This document shows, in pieces, positions 6,274 to 9,525 of a stretch of 9,525 bases of DNA; the stretch's first letter is position 1; each line of letters begins with the position of its first letter. The DNA comes from Lysobacterales bacterium. Its GTDB lineage: Bacteria; Pseudomonadota; Gammaproteobacteria; Xanthomonadales; S139-57. The position numbers and the translations under genes were made by a program. The stretch spans positions 1 through 9,525 of the forward strand of contig JALWTZ010000009.1 in NCBI GenBank assembly GCA_026993285.1, given 5' to 3'. The notes under the pieces were generated by a model, which was given only the letters and a program-made list of their open reading frames with translations, had not been told where the DNA came from and ran no database searches.

Positions 6274-7470
6274 ATGACCACTGCCAAGACCCCTGTTTCC
6301 TTCAATCCACCCGTGCGTACCCTGATGGGCCCCGGCCCATCCGATGTGCACCCGCGTGTACTACAGGCCATGGCACGGCCCACCATCGGGCATCTGGACC
6401 CGGCGTTCATCCGCATGATGGATGAAATCAAGCAGATGTTGCAATACGCCTTTCGGACAGAAAACGCCATGACCATGCCCATATCGGCCCCGGGTTCGGC
6501 GGGCATGGAAGCCACCTTCGTCAACCTGATGGAACCGGGCGATACGGTGATCGTATGCCAGAACGGCGTCTTTGGCGGGCGCATGAAGGAGAACGTGCTC
6601 CGTTGTGGCGCCACCCCGGTGATGGTGGAAGACCCCTGGGGCCGGGCGGTGGATGTGGACAAGGTGGAGCAGGCCCTGAAGGCACACCCGGAAGCCAGCG
6701 TGCTGGCCTTCGTGCATGCCGAAACCTCCACCGGCGCCCGCTCCGATGCCGAAGCCCTGTGCAACCTGGCACGGGAACACGGTTGCCTGACCATCGTGGA
6801 CGCGGTGACTTCCCTGGGAGGGTGTGAGCTGGAAGTGGATGCCTGGGGCATCGATGCCATCTACTCGGGCAGCCAGAAATGCCTGTCGGTGGCACCGGGG
6901 CTTTCTCCGGTCAGCTTCAGCGAGCGGGCGCTGGAGAAGGTGCGCAATCGCAAGCATCCGGTACAAAGCTGGTTTCTGGACCTGAACCTGGTCATGGGCT
7001 ATTGGGGCACGGGTGCCAAGCGTGCCTACCACCACACGGCGCCGGTCAATGCCCTGTATGGCCTGCATGAAGGGCTGGTGATGCTGATGGAAGAAGGCAT
7101 CGAAAACGCCTGGGCACGCCACCAGCGCAATCATCTGGCGCTGAAGGCCGGGTTGGAGGCCATGGGCCTGCGTTTTGTGGTACCGGAAAGCGAACGCTTG
7201 CCACAGTTGAACGCCGTACACATTCCCGAGGGTGTGGACGATGCCACCGTTCGCGGTCGCCTGCTGAGCGATTTCAATCTGGAAATCGGTGCCGGCCTGG
7301 GGGACTTGGCCGGCAAGGTCTGGCGTATCGGCCTGATGGGTTATGCCAGCCGCCGCGGCAATGTACTGTTCTGCCTGTCGGCGCTGGAAAGCATTCTGGT
7401 GGAAATGCAGGCGCCCATCGAGAAGGGTGTGGCCGTTTCGGCCGCCATGGCGGTATTGGGCGAAGGCTAA
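6274..7470 (+). CDS. Alanine/serine-glyoxylate aminotransferase (class V PLP enzyme)
   Basis: A class V PLP-dependent aminotransferase of 398 residues, most like the alanine-glyoxylate / serine-glyoxylate group, which converts glyoxylate to glycine using an amino donor such as alanine or serine. Landmarks are the N-terminal LMGPGPSDVHPRVL (17-30), the cofactor phosphate loop GSAGME (74-79), the Asp that contacts the pyridine nitrogen in TIVDAVTSLGG (D176), the Schiff-base lysine in YSGSQKCLSVAPGL (K202), and a C-terminal RIGLMG with the probable carboxylate-binding R351. The start at 6274 is chosen for GGAG 6 bases upstream; the frame is open back to 5794, but that part is antisense to glcD and has no family resemblance. 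Divergence from glycolate oxidase, whose product is glyoxylate, supports a glyoxylate aminotransferase role. The amino donor cannot be told from sequence. Two hairpins follow the stop. Confidence 0.9.
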   Translation: MTTAKTPVSFNPPVRTLMGPGPSDVHPRVLQAMARPTIGHLDPAFIRMMDEIKQMLQYAFRTENAMTMPISAPGSAGMEATFVNLMEPGDTVIVCQNGVFGGRMKENVLRCGATPVMVEDPWGRAVDVDKVEQALKAHPEASVLAFVHAETSTGARSDAEALCNLAREHGCLTIVDAVTSLGGCELEVDAWGIDAIYSGSQKCLSVAPGLSPVSFSERALEKVRNRKHPVQSWFLDLNLVMGYWGTGAKRAYHHTAPVNALYGLHEGLVMLMEEGIENAWARHQRNHLALKAGLEAMGLRFVVPESERLPQLNAVHIPEGVDDATVRGRLLSDFNLEIGAGLGDLAGKVWRIGLMGYASRRGNVLFCLSALESILVEMQAPIEKGVAVSAAMAVLGEG

Positions 7471-7473
7471 AGC

Positions 7474-7503
7474 CCAGCCCGTGGCCATCTGGCCACGGGC
7501 TGG
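7474..7503. terminator. Perfect 13-bp hairpin after the aminotransferase stop
   Basis: CCAGCCCGTGGCC (7474-7486) pairs perfectly with 7491-7503 around the loop ATCT. It begins 4 bases after the TAA. There is no T-run on either side, so it is not a classical intrinsic terminator by itself. It may stabilise the 3' ends of mRNAs from both convergent genes or support termination in either direction. Confidence 0.55.
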
Positions 7504-7516
7504 CCGTTCACACTGA

Positions 7517-7547
7517 CCCCGCCATGGACGATTCCACGCGGGGTTTT
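7517..7547 (+). terminator. Probable intrinsic terminator for the aminotransferase gene
   Basis: CCCCGC (7517-7522) pairs with GCGGGG (7538-7543). An inner TGG/CCA pairing (7525-7527 with 7534-7536) closes a six-base loop, and TTTT follows at 7544-7547. The T-run overlaps the stop codon of the convergent batD (7546-7548). Read on the minus strand, the same stem lacks a T-run. Confidence 0.6.
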
Positions 7548-9297
7548 ATCTAGCCTGTTCATACAAACCGGGCAGCACCTGTGTTTTCGAATGTGGGTGC
7601 GCTTCGGGTGCCGGCAGGCCTTTTTGCAGCAGGCGGATCAGGGTTTCGGCAGTCCATTGGCTCTGGGGCTGGAATCGTGCCTGTTCCAGCGCGCGGATTT
7701 CTTCCGCCAGTTTTGTGTCCCGCAATTGTGCCGCCAAGGCACCCAGATTGGTGACCGCATAGCCTTCAGCCTGCGCCCAGTGCAGCAGGGCATTGTGCAT
7801 GGCAGTCCAGTCACCACTGGCGGCGGCCTGTTGCCAGGCCTTGCGTGCCTGACGGGTATCGGGCCGGTTTGGGCTCTGTGAGCGGTTATCGGGCGGCTTG
7901 CGGGCACAGCGTTTCAGGCAAAAGAGCACATTGGCGGCCCAGCCCAGCAACAGCAACAAGGCAATCCACGGCCAGACCCAGGCCGGCAGGCCGGCGGTGC
8001 GTTCATTGCCGTTGGCCATCGGCTGCTTGTTGACGGTTGGGGCCTGTGGGTGCTCTGCTACTGTCGGGGAAGGGGCCGTTTCACCGTTGCTAGAGGCGGT
8101 CGTGCTGTTGGGCACGGGGGGCGTTGTCCCTTGCCCGGTGGCAGCGACTACTCGCAACGTGCGTGCCGGCAGGCGGGCGTATTCCAGTTGATTGGTTTCG
8201 GTATTCCACCAGGGGATGGCGATCTCCGGCAGGGTGACGGTACCGGGCCGATTGGGCACCAGGGCAATTTTCTGGGTCTTGCGGCTTTGCATGCCCTGCT
8301 TGCCTGCGGTTTCGTCACTGGCTGGCTGGTCAGGATAGGCCGACAGGCCATCGACCTGTGGTATCGGCAGGTCTGGCAGTTGGGCCGCCAGCAGGCCGTT
8401 GGCCTTGAGTACCAGCGTACGGGTAATGGGTTCCCCGGCCTTGAAAGTTTGCTGTTCCGGAAAGTCTTCCCAGAGTTCCAGGCGTTTGGCCGGTAGCCAG
8501 GCCGCGCCTTTCGGGTAGTTGGCGGGCTTGGGCCGGACTTCCAGGGTGATGGGCTGGCTGCGCCGGCGGATGGCACGGCCCTGATCGAAAAACCGGTTCA
8601 TGCTGCTCTGGGTGGCAATGCGCCCCTGGAAGCTCAGCGCGGGCAGGGTGAGCGTGCCGCTTTTCTGCGGGAACAGGGCATAGTGGCGTTCCACCACACC
8701 ATAGCGTGTGCCGTTGCGCCGGGTTTCGTAACGGGTATCGTTCTTGCCCAACCGCTGTACCATCCAGTCGTCACCAGCCGGTTCATCCAGGCTGCCGTCC
8801 AGCAGGCTGACCGCGTGAAACAGGCGCACGGTCACCTTGACTTGTTGCTGTACATAGGGGGTTTTCGGTTCAGCTTCCACTTCAATGAATACCGTATCGG
8901 CCTGCCCCTTGGGCATCTGGCTGGCAGGCAGCACCTGTACAGGGATGGCTTCGGTCACATAGGGGCCTACCCGCAACGGGGGAATCACCAGCTTGCCGGA
9001 ACGGATGGGTTCCAGCTGGATGCGCCATTCCATTTCCATGCTGGCATCACCGTTGATGATCTGCATGCGGGTGGAGGTGCTGGTGCCCAGTACGGCGAAA
9101 TCGTCCCGCAGGGGCGCGAGATCGGGCTCATGGGCGCGGGCCTTGCCGTTCAGGGTAATGGTCAGGGTCAGGCTTTCTCCGAAATAGAGCTGGTCGCGAT
9201 CCACCTGTGCCACTGCCGTGCTGGCAGCCTGTACCTGGCCAATCGCCCAGAACAGCAGCGTCAACATGAGGGCAATACGGGGTATGCGTTTTACCAT
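7546..9297 (-). CDS. batD: BatD-family protein
   Basis: A 583-residue envelope protein of the BatD family, found with MoxR ATPases and VWA proteins (Bat operons). Its biochemical role is unsettled; aerotolerance and envelope stress have been proposed in other bacteria. The N-terminus (MVKR, then a hydrophobic run to about residue 20, then VQA-AS) is a signal peptide, with cleavage likely near 24. Residues 26-385 form the large extracytoplasmic beta-rich part, with the repeated family pattern of LYFGESLTLTI (37-47) and FKAGEPITRTL (285-295). A Pro/Thr/Ser-rich linker (about 388-435) leads to one membrane helix (about 438-460), a basic stop (LKRCARK), and a cytoplasmic helical tail including an HNALLHWAQAEG segment. 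The frame is open 33 codons further upstream, but AGGAAG (9305-9310) 7 bases before the ATG at 9297 and the signal peptide fix this start. It overlaps the preceding gene by 7 bases (ATGGTAA), implying translational coupling. Confidence 0.9.
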   Translation of the reverse strand: MVKRIPRIALMLTLLFWAIGQVQAASTAVAQVDRDQLYFGESLTLTITLNGKARAHEPDLAPLRDDFAVLGTSTSTRMQIINGDASMEMEWRIQLEPIRSGKLVIPPLRVGPYVTEAIPVQVLPASQMPKGQADTVFIEVEAEPKTPYVQQQVKVTVRLFHAVSLLDGSLDEPAGDDWMVQRLGKNDTRYETRRNGTRYGVVERHYALFPQKSGTLTLPALSFQGRIATQSSMNRFFDQGRAIRRRSQPITLEVRPKPANYPKGAAWLPAKRLELWEDFPEQQTFKAGEPITRTLVLKANGLLAAQLPDLPIPQVDGLSAYPDQPASDETAGKQGMQSRKTQKIALVPNRPGTVTLPEIAIPWWNTETNQLEYARLPARTLRVVAATGQGTTPPVPNSTTASSNGETAPSPTVAEHPQAPTVNKQPMANGNERTAGLPAWVWPWIALLLLLGWAANVLFCLKRCARKPPDNRSQSPNRPDTRQARKAWQQAAASGDWTAMHNALLHWAQAEGYAVTNLGALAAQLRDTKLAEEIRALEQARFQPQSQWTAETLIRLLQKGLPAPEAHPHSKTQVLPGLYEQAR

Positions 9298-9525
9298 GGC
9301 TGTTCTTCCTGTGGTTGTTGCTTGCGCTGGCTGTACTGGTAGAGAAACTTGCGCCGCAGCAGGCCGCCGGGGTCGTCCGGCACCTGTCGCAGCCATTGTT
9401 CCAGCGCCTGTCGTTCCTCTTCAGTCAATGGGTCTTCTTCCGGCCTGGCCCGTTGCTGAGAGGCCGCTTTGGACTCCTCACCCTTATCCTGCCGGGCCTG
9501 CTGTTGGTCCTTTTGCTGGTTCTGT
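9291..9525 (-). CDS. C-terminal end of a VWA/TPR protein (BatB/BatC-like), partial
   Basis: Only the last 77 residues are in the window, read in the frame starting at 9524 and ending with TAA at 9293-9291. The first 30 residues are rich in Gln, Lys and Glu (QNQQKDQQQARQDKGEES), as in the low-complexity cytoplasmic tails of VWA/TPR Bat proteins. They are followed by LTEEERQALEQWLRQVPDD and then PGGLLRRKFLYQY, which I recognise as the characteristic end of the VWA-TPR protein that precedes batD in gammaproteobacteria. The end overlaps the batD start by 7 bases, so the two are co-transcribed and probably act in one membrane complex. The VWA domain itself lies outside the window, so the assignment rests on the tail and the context. 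Confidence 0.8.
   Translation of the reverse strand, partial: QNQQKDQQQARQDKGEESKAASQQRARPEEDPLTEEERQALEQWLRQVPDDPGGLLRRKFLYQYSQRKQQPQEEQPW

Noticed and set aside
6361..7488. Long open frame on the minus strand covering the aminotransferase gene (375 codons)
   Set aside because: It lies entirely opposite a gene with all class V aminotransferase motifs, is rich in His/Gln/Gly and shows no domain. It is a shadow of high-GC codon use.

Overview
The window looks like a compact chromosomal segment of a moderately GC-rich proteobacterium, most likely a gammaproteobacterium. The reasons are the Pseudomonas-like order of cytochrome oxidase assembly genes (small anchored protein, heme A synthase, heme O synthase) and a Bat-type cluster with BatD beside a VWA protein. 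Nothing resembles a mobile element, CRISPR array, rRNA or tRNA, and no gene is visibly broken.

Layout. (1) Positions 1-2479, plus strand: end of a cytochrome c oxidase biogenesis operon. It holds the last residues of an upstream gene (possibly SURF1), a membrane-anchored thioredoxin-fold-like protein with a SCO-like CxxxC motif, heme A synthase (ctaA/cox15) and protoheme IX farnesyltransferase (ctaB). The genes overlap by 4, 4 and 35 bases. (2) Positions 2480-6205, minus strand: glcD, glcE and glcF, the three subunits of glycolate oxidase, transcribed in that order with overlaps of 3 and 20 bases. The glcF stop abuts the ctaB stop with no gap. (3) Positions 6274-7470, plus strand: a class V PLP aminotransferase of the alanine/serine-glyoxylate type, divergent from glcD across a 68-base intergenic region. 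(4) Positions 7471-7547: two hairpins, the second followed by a short T-run. (5) Positions 7546-9525, minus strand: batD, preceded by the C-terminal end of a VWA/TPR (BatB/BatC-like) protein that runs off the window.

How the genes work together. The first block makes heme O and heme A and probably helps mature an aa3-type cytochrome c oxidase. The second and third blocks form a short pathway: glycolate oxidase makes glyoxylate, and the aminotransferase would convert it to glycine. Such a module fits salvage of 2-phosphoglycolate made by RuBisCO, or growth on glycolate; RuBisCO itself is not in the window, so an autotrophic host is only an inference. The Bat genes belong to a MoxR/VWA-type membrane system of uncertain function.

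I found no clearly novel system. The observations most worth a second look are the CxxxC protein in the oxidase operon, the divergent glycolate/glyoxylate arrangement with a possible operator, and the zero-gap convergent junction.
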